61,817 nt of DNA from Bacteroidales bacterium (GCA_024401365.1 JAKSLE010000009.1:1-61817); one strand, 5' to 3'. Positions 34,643 to 43,505 are shown, numbered from the stretch's first letter. Program-made: numbers and translations. The notes: generated by a model from the letters alone, not told the origin.

Positions 34643-36421
34643 TTAGAATCGTTCATATTCGTTCATATCAAACTCCTTCGATGCAATATTGCCAAGCTCT
34701 ATGGTAGTACCTGTCTTATGGGTGGCCGACTTGCCTCCCTTTACTTCCATGTCTGTCTTGGTCTCAATATTCACCTTGGTAGTTGGCTGCGCTTGAACAA
34801 CTTTTGGCTGTGGCTCTGCCGAGTCTTCCTTGTCAAGGTCTATCTTAACTGTATTCTCAGCCTCAATCTTGCTCTTCTCATCAAGCTTGAAGAAACTTAC
34901 AGCATTCTTTAAGTTGTCTGCCAACTGACTCAACAATACACTTGAATTTGTCAACTCATCCGAAGAACTTGCATTCTCCTGTGTAATAACATTCAAATTC
35001 TGCATTGCCATGTTGATCTGCTCAGCACCTGTCTTCTGCTCAATAGATGCAGCCGAAATCTCCTTGATAAGTACCGTAGTCTTCTCAATGTCTGGTACAA
35101 GCTGCTTTGCCTTGTCTCCAGCCATCTGCGAAACCTTCATACCCTTGTTCACCAAACCTACAATCTCATTGGCAGCTTGCTTGCTTCGCTCAGCCAACTT
35201 TCGTACCTCAGCTGCAACTACCGAGAAACCTCTACCATGCTCTCCAGCACGTACAGCCTCTACAGCAGCATTCAATGCCAAGATATTTGTCTGGAACGCA
35301 ATATCACTGATAATTGTAATCTTCTGACTGATAATGTTCATAGCCTCAGCAGCTTCGTTAGAATACTGACTCGACAATGTAACATTCTCTGCTGTCGATG
35401 CCGTGATCTTCTCAGTAGCTATCGCATTCTCTGTGTTCTGATCAATATTGGCAACCATCTCTTCAATGGCTGTCGATACCTCCTCAGCACTGGCCGCCTG
35501 CTCACTAGCACCCTTGCTCAACTTGAGTGAACTGCTCTTCAATGAGTCTCCCGAATCTACAAGGTCATTGGCATTCTGCTCAATTGTAATTACAATATTC
35601 TTCAAGTTGGTAACCATGTCTTGCAATGCACGAGACAACTGACCAATCTCATCTTCCGAATCTACATTTACCGTCGCCGTCAAATCTCCATTTCCAATGG
35701 CTTGCGCAAACTCAACTCCCTTCTTCAATGGCGCTACTATCGACCTGTAAAGAATATATCCTACCGATACCGACATCGCTATTACTAACAACGACATGAT
35801 AATCACAAATACCAACTGGATAATGTTCCATGTCGAAATGGTATCCTTAATATCATCACACTTCTCATCACAACTTGATACCAACTTGCTCATGAGACCT
35901 TGCAACTCTTCTTCTGCAAGCGGAATGTCTCCACCATCTTCTACTAAACCGTCTACCTCAGCCCTGATCATCATGTCCTCATAAGCATCAAATGAGTCAA
36001 GACTCGTCATGACAGTCTTCTCTAACTCAAATAACTCATGAACCTTATTGTCAACTAAACCAAGTGTATCAATAAAACTCTGATCCCAATTTGATGTGGC
36101 CTCTTTTACCGATGCTAATACTTCATCAAAATCAGTATTCACAATCTTAGCCAACTTCTCCTTGTCTGGAGATATAGGCTGCATATCAACATAAACCCAA
36201 TTCACACTGAGTCGCTTCGACTCAGTTATGAGGTTCATCATGGAAGTCAAGTTGTTCTTAACTGGCAAATATTGCCCCGTCTCCTCTTCCTGCAACGAAC
36301 GCGTGTAAATGTGTATGCATATCGTAAATACAGCATTAATAAGGATGAACACCAATATAGCACCGAAACCCGCTAAAAGCTTCTGCGCTATATTCAATTT
36401 AAGATTCCCAAATAGTTTCAT
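34643..36421 (-). CDS. Methyl-accepting chemotaxis protein with C-terminal tether pentapeptide
   Basis: 592 aa. Membrane helix 1 (about 11-33), a periplasmic four-helix-bundle domain (about 35-195), membrane helix 2 (about 198-222), HAMP, and a long cytoplasmic coiled coil whose tip reads [20 protein letters not shown]. The last five residues are EYERF. They fit the CheR/CheB-binding consensus x-aromatic-x-x-aromatic (NWETF in Escherichia coli) and sit at the end of a roughly 60-residue disordered tail. It is the only receptor in the window. The YfiR-like periplasmic protein encoded just upstream is a candidate ligand or co-sensor. Confidence 0.94.
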   Translation of the reverse strand: MKLFGNLKLNIAQKLLAGFGAILVFILINAVFTICIHIYTRSLQEEETGQYLPVKNNLTSMMNLITESKRLSVNWVYVDMQPISPDKEKLAKIVNTDFDEVLASVKEATSNWDQSFIDTLGLVDNKVHELFELEKTVMTSLDSFDAYEDMMIRAEVDGLVEDGGDIPLAEEELQGLMSKLVSSCDEKCDDIKDTISTWNIIQLVFVIIMSLLVIAMSVSVGYILYRSIVAPLKKGVEFAQAIGNGDLTATVNVDSEDEIGQLSRALQDMVTNLKNIVITIEQNANDLVDSGDSLKSSSLKLSKGASEQAASAEEVSTAIEEMVANIDQNTENAIATEKITASTAENVTLSSQYSNEAAEAMNIISQKITIISDIAFQTNILALNAAVEAVRAGEHGRGFSVVAAEVRKLAERSKQAANEIVGLVNKGMKVSQMAGDKAKQLVPDIEKTTVLIKEISAASIEQKTGAEQINMAMQNLNVITQENASSSDELTNSSVLLSQLADNLKNAVSFFKLDEKSKIEAENTVKIDLDKEDSAEPQPKVVQAQPTTKVNIETKTDMEVKGGKSATHKTGTTIELGNIASKEFDMNEYERF

Positions 36422-36448
36422 CGTCTATCGTGTCTAGTAAATGTATTC

Positions 36449-36970
36449 TTACAAATTTATAGCTCCGGTCATAGTACCCAACTTGGCACTAAACTGTACA
36501 CCAGATATAGAGGCATTCTTACTATGTAACTCAAATTTCAAAATGTCATCTCGTACAACAAAATTAATCATAGATCCCTTGCTCGTAGCACCATCAACCT
36601 CAGTGATTATCAATGTATTCTTGCCTACAACACTCATCAACTTCTCACTGTTCTTGTTGAAGTTACCACCAGATCCTACAAAAATTACCTGACAGTCCTC
36701 TACATCATCAATACTCTTGAACTCTTTTATAACAATGTCTTGATATCCAAACTTCTTTCCTGTCGATAACTTCGTCAACCATGAAACAAGTTCGTGCTCT
36801 TTTAAAACACCTATAACAAAGTCTCCTTGTCTCACCTCTTCCGCCCATCCGATATATCGAATGAAGTTGAAGGTAAGCATGGCCTTTGCTTTCTGTACAT
36901 TTTGAGCTTGTGCACATAATGGCATAAGCATCAAAAACAATATAAATACAATCTTTTTCATAAACCTCAA
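36449..36970 (-). CDS. YfiR-family periplasmic protein (DUF4154)
   Basis: 173 aa with a signal peptide (MRFMKKIVF to AQAQ, about 22 aa). Family marks are AMLTFNFIRYIGWAEE, FVIGVLKEHELVSWL, CQVIFVGSGG and ITEVDGATSKGSMINFV. In Pseudomonas YfiR is a periplasmic repressor that binds the diguanylate cyclase YfiN and responds to redox or envelope stress. No YfiN is present. As the first gene of the operon, 27 bases before the MCP, it probably binds the MCP periplasmic domain instead (inference). Confidence 0.85.
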   Translation of the reverse strand: MRFMKKIVFILFLMLMPLCAQAQNVQKAKAMLTFNFIRYIGWAEEVRQGDFVIGVLKEHELVSWLTKLSTGKKFGYQDIVIKEFKSIDDVEDCQVIFVGSGGNFNKNSEKLMSVVGKNTLIITEVDGATSKGSMINFVVRDDILKFELHSKNASISGVQFSAKLGTMTGAINL

Positions 36971-37012
36971 TCCTTTAAATTATACGATAATATTGACTAA
37001 CTGCCTATTTTA

Positions 37013-37070
37013 AATACCAACGTATAGGTGGTATTAATGCCAAAGTTAAATTTTTTGACTATTAATACCA
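37013..37070. promoter_or_regulatory. Inverted repeats around the operon promoter, candidate operator
   Basis: AATACCA (37013-37019) and TGGTATT (37029-37035) form a 7-bp inverted repeat just downstream of the -7 box. GGTATTAAT (37030-37038) and ATTAATACC (37061-37069) form a second 9-bp pair that brackets the -7 box and overlaps the -33. Three copies of one half-site around a promoter suggest a dimeric regulator. Confidence 0.5.
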
Positions 37071-37071
37071 A
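37041..37071 (-). promoter_or_regulatory. Predicted promoter of the chemosensory/Sia operon
   Basis: On the minus strand TTG (37069-37071), 20 bases, then TAACTTTG (37041-37048): a full Bacteroidetes -33/-7 pair. It lies about 70 bases before the YfiR-like ATG and just after the ribF stop. Confidence 0.75.
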
Positions 37072-37080
37072 TATTATACG

Positions 37081-38043
37081 TCATTTTTTAAGTGACGCAC
37101 TATCTATTCCTCCCGCTATTTTAGTAGCGATGTCAATATCCTTAGCTATCTGTCGCTTCAATTCTTCCAGGCTGTCAAACCTGATCTCATCTCGCAACCT
37201 AGCTAGAAAACGTATGTTAATATTATGTTCGTATAAGTCTCCACAATAATTAAGAAGAAAAACTTCTATGTTTCTCTCAAACTTCCCTATTGTGGGCTTG
37301 ATACCAATATTTACTACGCCATAATGCGTTTTTATGTTTCGTTTTTCAAAAAAATCTACTAATGCTACATATACTCCGTTCTTGGGCAACTTCTTGTCTT
37401 CCCCTAATTCTGAGATGTTTGCAGTGGGATAACCTAATTTCCTGCCCAACTGCATACCATGCACAACTTTACCTTCTACCGAATATTCCCTACCTAATAA
37501 TAATTTCAATTTTTCTACTTCCCCTTCTTCTAAATACTTTCTGGCTTCACTGGAACTGACTTTCAACCCTTCTCCAGCTACTAATTTGCCAAATTCTTTG
37601 GTCTCTATACCTTTCAAATTGATAATCTTCTCACACTCTTCATGACTCAACTTGTCACTGCCAAACCTGTGATTGTACCCCAAAGTTACCTTCTCAGCAT
37701 GTAGTAATTCTACAAAGTATTTGTCCACAAATTGCTCTGCCGTCAATCTAGATAACTCTACGTCAAAGGTCAATAACAGCAGATGGTCAACACCCAATTT
37801 TCCTATCTCCGCTATCTTTTCTTCTATGGTGCTCAATAATTCTACTTCCGCATCTTTGTTCAATACTTTCTTGGGATGTGGCCAGAAACTGATGACTACA
37901 CTTTTTCTTCCTGCAACTTTCGCCTCTTCTGCTACACTCCGTATCAGCGCTTGATGCCCTATATGTACACCATCAAACATACCCATCGTAACGTACGTGG
38001 GTTGCTTATCTTTATAGCTCTCTATGCCGTAATGTACTATCAA
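37081..38043 (-). CDS. ribF: Bifunctional riboflavin kinase / FAD synthetase
   Basis: The N-terminal FAD synthetase domain carries TMGMFDGVHIGHQALI and the C-terminal flavokinase domain GMQLGRKLGYPTANI. It converts riboflavin to FMN and FAD. The open frame extends to 38070, but that start overlaps a perfect -7 box (TACTTTTG, 38068-38075, minus strand). I therefore place the start at the TTG at 38043, which gives MIVHYGIES and a normal N-terminus. No FMN riboswitch is seen. Length is about 320 aa. Confidence 0.93.
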   Translation of the reverse strand: MIVHYGIESYKDKQPTYVTMGMFDGVHIGHQALIRSVAEEAKVAGRKSVVISFWPHPKKVLNKDAEVELLSTIEEKIAEIGKLGVDHLLLLTFDVELSRLTAEQFVDKYFVELLHAEKVTLGYNHRFGSDKLSHEECEKIINLKGIETKEFGKLVAGEGLKVSSSEARKYLEEGEVEKLKLLLGREYSVEGKVVHGMQLGRKLGYPTANISELGEDKKLPKNGVYVALVDFFEKRNIKTHYGVVNIGIKPTIGKFERNIEVFLLNYCGDLYEHNINIRFLARLRDEIRFDSLEELKRQIAKDIDIATKIAGGIDSASLKK

Positions 38044-38067
38044 ATCTCTTTTTTCTTTACTTTTGCG

Positions 38068-38075
38068 CAAAAGTA
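38068..38075 (-). promoter_or_regulatory. Predicted -7 box of ribF
   Basis: TACTTTTG on the minus strand matches TAnnTTTG. It lies 25 bases before the chosen TTG start at 38043 and would fall inside the coding region if the longest frame were used. Confidence 0.5.
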
Positions 38076-38114
38076 CAATTTTACTTCGTCTCTAACAGAC
38101 ATTTTATCTTTTTT

Positions 38115-39560
38115 ATGGCAAGTCTTGTATATACTAACGTATCAACACGTAATCCCGAACTGCAACTCGATAGTTCTGTTAATATCAATATCGATTCTTT
38201 TTCTTCTTTGGCCGTAGTCGGACCTAATGGCTCGGGAAAAAGCCGATTCATAGATGCCATAGCTAATAACGTTGCTCTCAACGAGGGTACAGTGCAACTG
38301 TCCGTGGATGGTCGTAAATTGTTCTCTCCGCAAATAGGTTATATCTCTTTCCGCGATATAAATAAATTGACCGACTCTCCCGATAGCTATTACCAGAAAA
38401 GATGGAACGCTACCGAAAACGAGGATTGCCCTATCGTGGCAGATATCCTTGGCCAGAGCCGAGTGGAGGCTAATATGGAGCTTATCAAATCGCTTAATAT
38501 CGAACACATCCTCCCTAAACATATCATCCAGATATCTTCTGGCGAACTTCGCAAACTCCTCATCGTACGTTGCTTGCTTAAGTGCCCTAAGGCTATAATT
38601 ATAGATAACCCTTATATTGGTCTCGATGCCGAATCTCGCGATATCGTCAACGAACTGCTCAATAGCATAGTATCTTCTCAGAAGATCCCTATTATTCTTA
38701 TCTTGTGCAATATCAAGGATATCCCCACATGGATGGATAAAATCATACTCTTTAAGGACCTCAAATGCTTGGGAACCCCTACAGCTACTGAGTTCTTGAA
38801 TGATTCTTCCCTCCAGAATAGTATCTTCAGAGATATAACTATCAACGACGTTAATCTCCCAGCAGGTATAGCATTGGGTGATACTAATTATAAGAACGCT
38901 ATCGAAATGAATAAAATCAATATCCAATACTATAATCATGCTATTCTTAAGGATGTTGATTGGATAGTTTCTAAAGGCGAGACTTGGGCTCTCTTGGGTG
39001 AGAATGGTTGCGGTAAGTCTACCCTCCTTAGCTTGGTGAGCGGCGATAACCCCCAGTCTTACGCCAACGATATAACTCTCTTCGACCGTAAACGTGGTAC
39101 GGGCGAAAGTATCTGGGATATCAAAAAACATATCGGTTACCTTACTCCTGATATGCATACTTACTACCGCGAAAATATTTCTTGCCTGGATGTCGTAGCT
39201 ACTGGTTTCAAAGATACAGTGGGTCTATTCTTGAAACCTTCTGCCGAGGAAAGAGCTAAGGCTCTGGAGTGGATGAAGACTTTCAATGCCGACCACCTGG
39301 CCGAAAAGTCTTTCCTCAAGATTTCTTACGGCGAACAGCGCCTCATCCTTTTGTGCCGAGTATTCGTGAAAACTCCCGATCTCTTGATCTTGGATGAACC
39401 TCTGCATGGTCTCGACCAGGAGAAAAAACTCCTCGTTAAATGCGCAATAGAAAAATACTGCGAGCAACTTAAACCTACTCTTATATATGTGACTCACTAC
39501 CAGAATGAAATTCCTTCCGTAGTGAAGAATCGCAAGATTCTTATCAAAAATCGCGACTAG
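38115..39560 (+). CDS. ModF-like tandem ABC ATPase without membrane domain
   Basis: 481 aa, two ABC ATPase domains. The first has Walker A GPNGSGKS (36-43) and signature SSGEL (141-145), but its Walker B reads IIIDNPYIGLD with Asn165 in place of the catalytic Glu. The second is complete: GENGCGKST, SYGEQR, LILDEPLHGLD. There is no transmembrane region or ABC-F linker, so it resembles ModF/PhrA-type proteins whose job is poorly known. It is divergent from ribF and directly followed by the next gene (3-base gap). Confidence 0.8.
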   Translation: MASLVYTNVSTRNPELQLDSSVNINIDSFSSLAVVGPNGSGKSRFIDAIANNVALNEGTVQLSVDGRKLFSPQIGYISFRDINKLTDSPDSYYQKRWNATENEDCPIVADILGQSRVEANMELIKSLNIEHILPKHIIQISSGELRKLLIVRCLLKCPKAIIIDNPYIGLDAESRDIVNELLNSIVSSQKIPIILILCNIKDIPTWMDKIILFKDLKCLGTPTATEFLNDSSLQNSIFRDITINDVNLPAGIALGDTNYKNAIEMNKINIQYYNHAILKDVDWIVSKGETWALLGENGCGKSTLLSLVSGDNPQSYANDITLFDRKRGTGESIWDIKKHIGYLTPDMHTYYRENISCLDVVATGFKDTVGLFLKPSAEERAKALEWMKTFNADHLAEKSFLKISYGEQRLILLCRVFVKTPDLLILDEPLHGLDQEKKLLVKCAIEKYCEQLKPTLIYVTHYQNEIPSVVKNRKILIKNRD

Positions 39561-39563
39561 CTT

Positions 39564-40295
39564 ATGTCTACCATTTCTATACTTAATATAGTCATCCTTA
39601 ATATCATCGCCTGGGTAGTATTTTCTTACTTCTGGGGAGGATGGACTTTTCACCTCTATAAACCTCATCGATGGCTGGAGCTGAAAAACAAGAAGCTTAT
39701 CAATAAGCAGATCCTTAACGCAGAGTCTAATATCAAAGACAAAAACCGACTCTACTGCTATTGGATGCTCCAAAACCAGATAGATGAACAACTGGTGCCT
39801 GGCGATGTGCTATTCGCTGGCGTCGAGGAACTGGATTTTATTAAGTTGGCTCACTATATCAACCCCGAACGACAAATAGTCATAGTAGACCCCCTCTCTA
39901 ATAAGGATATACATATTACTAAGGAGAATTGCCAGGGCGAAGTGTCCGAACAGGATATCCACTTAAATAATATTACTAAGGAGGATCTGGATAAGTCTAC
40001 TGTCTCTCCCGAAAAACTGACCGTCTTTCAGGGTAAGGTTTCTGAACAAATATCTAACTATACCGGTACTATAGCTTCTGCTTGGGTGGATTGCGTAGAT
40101 CAGGACGACTTGTCTGCTTCTTTGTCTCATATCTACAGACACTTGGCTCCTTCTGGTATAATATTTATCCACGATTATAACCATAACTGGGAAACAGTGG
40201 AACTGGCTGTCAACCGCTTCTTACTTACTATTCCCGAATCTTTCATATCCCTCCCAGATATGTATGGTACTATAGCTGTCATCAAGAATAAATAG
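39564..40295 (+). CDS. Membrane-anchored TylF/MycF-like methyltransferase-fold protein
   Basis: 243 aa. One N-terminal membrane helix (about 5-27) precedes a Rossmann-like domain: DVLFAGVEELDFIK, QIVIVDPLS, and near the end GIIFIHDYNHNWETVELAVNRF, which resembles the DDY metal site of TylF-type O-methyltransferases. The glycine-rich SAM motif is weak, so activity is doubtful. It is coupled to the ModF-like ATPase gene. No pathway can be assigned. Confidence 0.6.
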   Translation: MSTISILNIVILNIIAWVVFSYFWGGWTFHLYKPHRWLELKNKKLINKQILNAESNIKDKNRLYCYWMLQNQIDEQLVPGDVLFAGVEELDFIKLAHYINPERQIVIVDPLSNKDIHITKENCQGEVSEQDIHLNNITKEDLDKSTVSPEKLTVFQGKVSEQISNYTGTIASAWVDCVDQDDLSASLSHIYRHLAPSGIIFIHDYNHNWETVELAVNRFLLTIPESFISLPDMYGTIAVIKNK

Positions 40296-40641
40296 GTTGG
40301 TTCCGTAACTGCATAAAATAAAAAAACTGCGAGCAACAAGGTACTTCCCTTATACTAGAGACTGACTTCATGCCGACTCGCATACATATAACATCTTACC
40401 ATATTACTAATATGTAAAATCTATTATTACTGGCGTCTGTTATTGTTATCCTAACTTTTTGCTCTTCTTGTAATATCTGCCACGCCTTATTTCGTGACGG
40501 GTTCGCAGGACCGGATAATATGAGCTTTAAGAAGGGTGAGGGCGACTGTATATGAACAAGGGTGTCTGGAATGGGTAGAACGGATAATACTTATGTATTT
40601 ATCCCTTTGATATTCGAAGAGCTTTGTAACGGTTATCTATA
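40296..40641. other. Intergenic stretch with a repeat copy and no clear gene
   Basis: It holds dispersed repeat copy C (40308-40331) and a second short occurrence of ATGAACAAGGGTGT (40551-40564), the tail shared with copy A. Only very short frames exist here. No tRNA or known RNA shape was recognised. Confidence 0.45.
40308..40331. repeat. Dispersed intergenic repeat, copy C
   Basis: It consists of AACTGCAT, an A-rich run and CTGCGAGCAACAAGG. It aligns with the A/B core (four substitutions over 25 bases) and closely with copy D at 43616-43641. Confidence 0.5.
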
Positions 40642-40674
40642 ATAAAAGGCACCTGTTATGGTGCCTTTCTTTTT
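40642..40674. terminator. Terminator hairpin at the end of rsmA
   Basis: AAAGGCACC (40645-40653) and GGTGCCTTT (40660-40668) form a 9-bp stem with a 6-base loop. T-rich sequence follows on both strands, so it can end rsmA transcription from the right and any transcript from the left. Confidence 0.8.
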
Positions 40675-41473
40675 ATTGTTCTTTATTTCTTAAGCTGTCT
40701 ACTATGTTGGTCAACTCTATGAATTCTTGCACACTCAACTGCTCTGGCCTCTTTTTCATAAACTCATGCTCCCTTATGCCTTCATGGTCAAATTCTATAC
40801 CTCTTATCGAATTCCATATGGTCTTTCTCCTTTGGTTGAATGTAGTCTTCACTACTTGACGGAACAATTTCTCGTCACAGTCCAACTTCTCTACCTTATT
40901 TCTCTTCAATCTTATAACACCACTCTTTACCTTGGGTGGTGGATTGAATACATTCTCATCTACCGTAAAGAGGTACTCTATATCATAATAGGCTTGCAGA
41001 AATACACTCAAAATACCATAGTCTTTGTTACCTGGTCCCGATGCTAAACGTCGCGCAACTTCCCTCTGTAACATACATACTACTTCTGGTACCAGATCTT
41101 TCTCTTCTAATATATGAAAGAATATCTGCGAACTGATGTTGTATGGAAAGTTACCTATAACACCAAACTTCTCCCCAGCAAATACTTTCTTTAAATCAAG
41201 ACGCAAAAAGTCAGCTGATAACAAATCTTCATCTGCTATCTCAAAGTGCTCTTTCAAATATTCTACCGACTCACCATCTATCTCTATCAACTTGAACCTC
41301 AAATCTTCTCTCTCAAGTAAATACTGTGATAATACTCCCATACCAGGTCCTATCTCTATAGTATTTACCTTCCCTACTTTAGCCTCATTGTATGCATCAC
41401 ATATCTTTCTGGCTATAGATAGATCTGTCAAAAAGTGCTGACCAAGGTTCTTCTTTGCTCTAACTTGATTCAT
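40673..41473 (-). CDS. rsmA: 16S rRNA dimethyladenosine transferase RsmA (KsgA)
   Basis: 266 aa. Family motifs are KKNLGQHFLTD at the N-terminus, TIEIGPGMGVLSQYLL for SAM and GNFPYNISSQIFF for the adenine pocket. It dimethylates two adenines near the 3' end of 16S rRNA during 30S assembly. It has a -7 box about 21 bases upstream, overlapping the divergent promoter of the next gene. Confidence 0.96.
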   Translation of the reverse strand: MNQVRAKKNLGQHFLTDLSIARKICDAYNEAKVGKVNTIEIGPGMGVLSQYLLEREDLRFKLIEIDGESVEYLKEHFEIADEDLLSADFLRLDLKKVFAGEKFGVIGNFPYNISSQIFFHILEEKDLVPEVVCMLQREVARRLASGPGNKDYGILSVFLQAYYDIEYLFTVDENVFNPPPKVKSGVIRLKRNKVEKLDCDEKLFRQVVKTTFNQRRKTIWNSIRGIEFDHEGIREHEFMKKRPEQLSVQEFIELTNIVDSLRNKEQ

Positions 41474-41479
41474 AAACTA

Positions 41480-41487
41480 TATATTTG
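41480..41487 (+). promoter_or_regulatory. Predicted -7 box of the membrane protein at 41517
   Basis: TATATTTG matches TAnnTTTG, 29 bases before the ATG. It lies back to back with the rsmA -7 box at 41494-41501. Confidence 0.55.
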
Positions 41488-41493
41488 CAGTCG

Positions 41494-41501
41494 CAAAAAT
41501 A
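41494..41501 (-). promoter_or_regulatory. Predicted -7 box of rsmA
   Basis: It reads TATTTTTG on the minus strand, a full TAnnTTTG match, 21 bases before the rsmA ATG. Confidence 0.55.
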
Positions 41502-41516
41502 CGACTTTTATCTAAC

Positions 41517-42410
41517 ATGAGAAAAGCTTGGAAATATCTAACACTATTGGTAGCCATTGCAAGTTTCGCTTGGTTGAGCTATAAGCTTTTCTCAGATTGG
41601 AATCTTATAGTCTCAGGTATAGCCTTGCTTTTCAAAAGTGGATTAGATATAACACTACTTATATTGTCTCTGACTGTCGTAGGTATATTGGTCGATACTT
41701 TGCGATGGATGACTATAGTGGGTGACGTTAAACACAACTTCTTGAACCATCTTAATACTGTCATAACTTCTATAGCTTATAGCAACTTCTCTCTCTTTGG
41801 TATAGGTGAACATGTAGCTAGAATCAATACTAATACCAATAGCGCTAAATCTAAAAAGACTATTCTCACAGATAGCGTCATGATCAGTATCCTCAATACT
41901 CTTGCTATCTTTTGCGTTACTTCTCCTTATATATTATCTGTCGAGAACCATACTCTACCTATTGTTTGCTCAGTTGCCTTGTCTGTTATTCTGTTTTTCA
42001 TATTGTGCTATGTCAAATCTGAATGGACAGCTGATATAAAAATAAATAGAGTAATACCCGCTTTTATCCTCACCATAGTAAAAACGCTTATTTTCTTCTA
42101 CCAGTTCTACCTGCTTCTCTGTTTTATGTTCGAGAATAATCAGGATGTCGCAGCAATATTCAACTTCGATAGTCTATATAGTATAGTGTGTACTTACTAT
42201 ATCATCATAACGGTGATTCCTATATCAACTGGTTTCTCTAATCTTGCTGTTCGAACTGGAGTAATAAGTCTATTATTCTATAATACAAACCAAATATCTT
42301 TAGCTATCTCAGCTACTTTGTGTATGTGGTTGTTTAATATTGCTCTGGTATCTATTACCTATTTTTCATTCAAGGGTACTAAATATATTGTCAGACAAAT
42401 AAAGAACTGA
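41517..42410 (+). CDS. Polytopic membrane protein, flippase-like (LPG synthase TM-region type)
   Basis: 297 aa with about seven to eight membrane helices and few charged residues in them. The order of helices and the segment LVDTLRWMTIVGDVKH, then SIAYSNFSLFGIGEHVARI, resembles the UPF0104 / lysylphosphatidylglycerol-synthase transmembrane family, where the second segment often carries the conserved RxxG-type element. These proteins are thought to flip or modify lipid-linked molecules. The assignment is moderate. Its end overlaps the end of the convergent hemW gene by 20 bases. Confidence 0.65.
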   Translation: MRKAWKYLTLLVAIASFAWLSYKLFSDWNLIVSGIALLFKSGLDITLLILSLTVVGILVDTLRWMTIVGDVKHNFLNHLNTVITSIAYSNFSLFGIGEHVARINTNTNSAKSKKTILTDSVMISILNTLAIFCVTSPYILSVENHTLPIVCSVALSVILFFILCYVKSEWTADIKINRVIPAFILTIVKTLIFFYQFYLLLCFMFENNQDVAAIFNFDSLYSIVCTYYIIITVIPISTGFSNLAVRTGVISLLFYNTNQISLAISATLCMWLFNIALVSITYFSFKGTKYIVRQIKN

Positions 42411-43479
42411 CTATCCTGTTATATACCATCCAACTCTTTTCTGGTATCTTATATACCCCACCTTCTAATACCAAATATATATTCTCTTTAATTTTCCGCT
42501 GAATATCAACATCAAATTTCGAAATACTCACACCCCTATCTGTTCTCAATCCTAACATTATCCTCTCATTTATCAAATCTTCTTCTTCTAGATCATCATA
42601 CTCTACATCATTCTCCCCTTCTATATACTTCTTCACATCTTCACAGTTCGTCCACCTCTTTCTTTCTCCGTCAAATGACGATGCAGCTGGCCCTATCCCT
42701 AAATATGGTACCTTCACCCAATACGATGAATTATGAACAGCTAAGTGCTCATCATCACATGCATAGTTAGATATCTCATAATGCCTCCACCCTTTTTCTC
42801 TCAACTTCTTCGTAATAACGTCATATTGCCCTAACACAACTTCTTCGTCGGGTAGAGCTACTATCCCTTTTTCTATCTGCTTCTCTAATATTGAGTTTTC
42901 TTCAACAGATAGTGCATAGATAGATAAATGTTGTACACCCATTTTCAACAACTCACTAACATCTCTTGAAACTGTATCAACTGTCTGCTGAGGTAATCCA
43001 AATATATAATCCAAACTGACATTGTCAAATTGCGACTTCACCATATCTACCGCTTTGTAAACCATGTCAACTGAGTGTCGCCTGTTTATCAACTTCAATA
43101 TTTTATCATCCAGACACTGAACTCCCATACTTATCCTGTTCACTCCTATCTCTTTCAACTCTCTCAAATAATCTTCTGTCACATCGTCTGGATTAACCTC
43201 TACTGTAAATTCTTCTACTTCATCAACTATCCAATATTTTTCAACCTCCCCTATTATTCTTTTCAACTCACTACTATGTAATACTGAAGGTGTGCCTCCA
43301 CCAAAATATATCGACTTCAATCGCTTATTCTTGAAAAGCTCAGCCCTTTCTCCCAATTCTTTAACAACAGAATCAATATACTTTTCCCTGTACGATAAAT
43401 CAGTTACTCTATAAAAACCACAATACGTACACTTTGTGCGACAAAATGGTACATGTATATATAATCCAAATCTATTCAT
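42391..43479 (-). CDS. hemW: Radical SAM protein HemW, putative heme chaperone
   Basis: The start is set at MNRFGLYIHVPFC (43479). A longer frame from 43521 would begin with residues (MFHVKH) that merely translate the parS palindrome at 43490. The radical-SAM cluster motif is HVPFCRTKCTYCGF, with YFGGGTPSVL and the HemW-type SIYALSVEENS. At about 362 aa it matches HemW rather than the longer HemN oxidase. Confidence 0.9.
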   Translation of the reverse strand: MNRFGLYIHVPFCRTKCTYCGFYRVTDLSYREKYIDSVVKELGERAELFKNKRLKSIYFGGGTPSVLHSSELKRIIGEVEKYWIVDEVEEFTVEVNPDDVTEDYLRELKEIGVNRISMGVQCLDDKILKLINRRHSVDMVYKAVDMVKSQFDNVSLDYIFGLPQQTVDTVSRDVSELLKMGVQHLSIYALSVEENSILEKQIEKGIVALPDEEVVLGQYDVITKKLREKGWRHYEISNYACDDEHLAVHNSSYWVKVPYLGIGPAASSFDGERKRWTNCEDVKKYIEGENDVEYDDLEEEDLINERIMLGLRTDRGVSISKFDVDIQRKIKENIYLVLEGGVYKIPEKSWMVYNRIVSSLFV

Positions 43480-43489
43480 TATAATAAGA

Positions 43490-43505
43490 TGTTTCACGTG
43501 AAACA
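43490..43505. other. parS centromere site (perfect 16-bp palindrome)
   Basis: TGTTTCACGTGAAACA, an exact match to the bacterial parS consensus bound by ParB. It lies just upstream of hemW at the edge of the candidate origin region. Confidence 0.9.

Noticed and set aside
38142-39158. 338-codon open frame antisense to the ModF-like ATPase
   Set aside because: No recognisable motif. The plus-strand gene has complete ABC ATPase motifs over the same bases.
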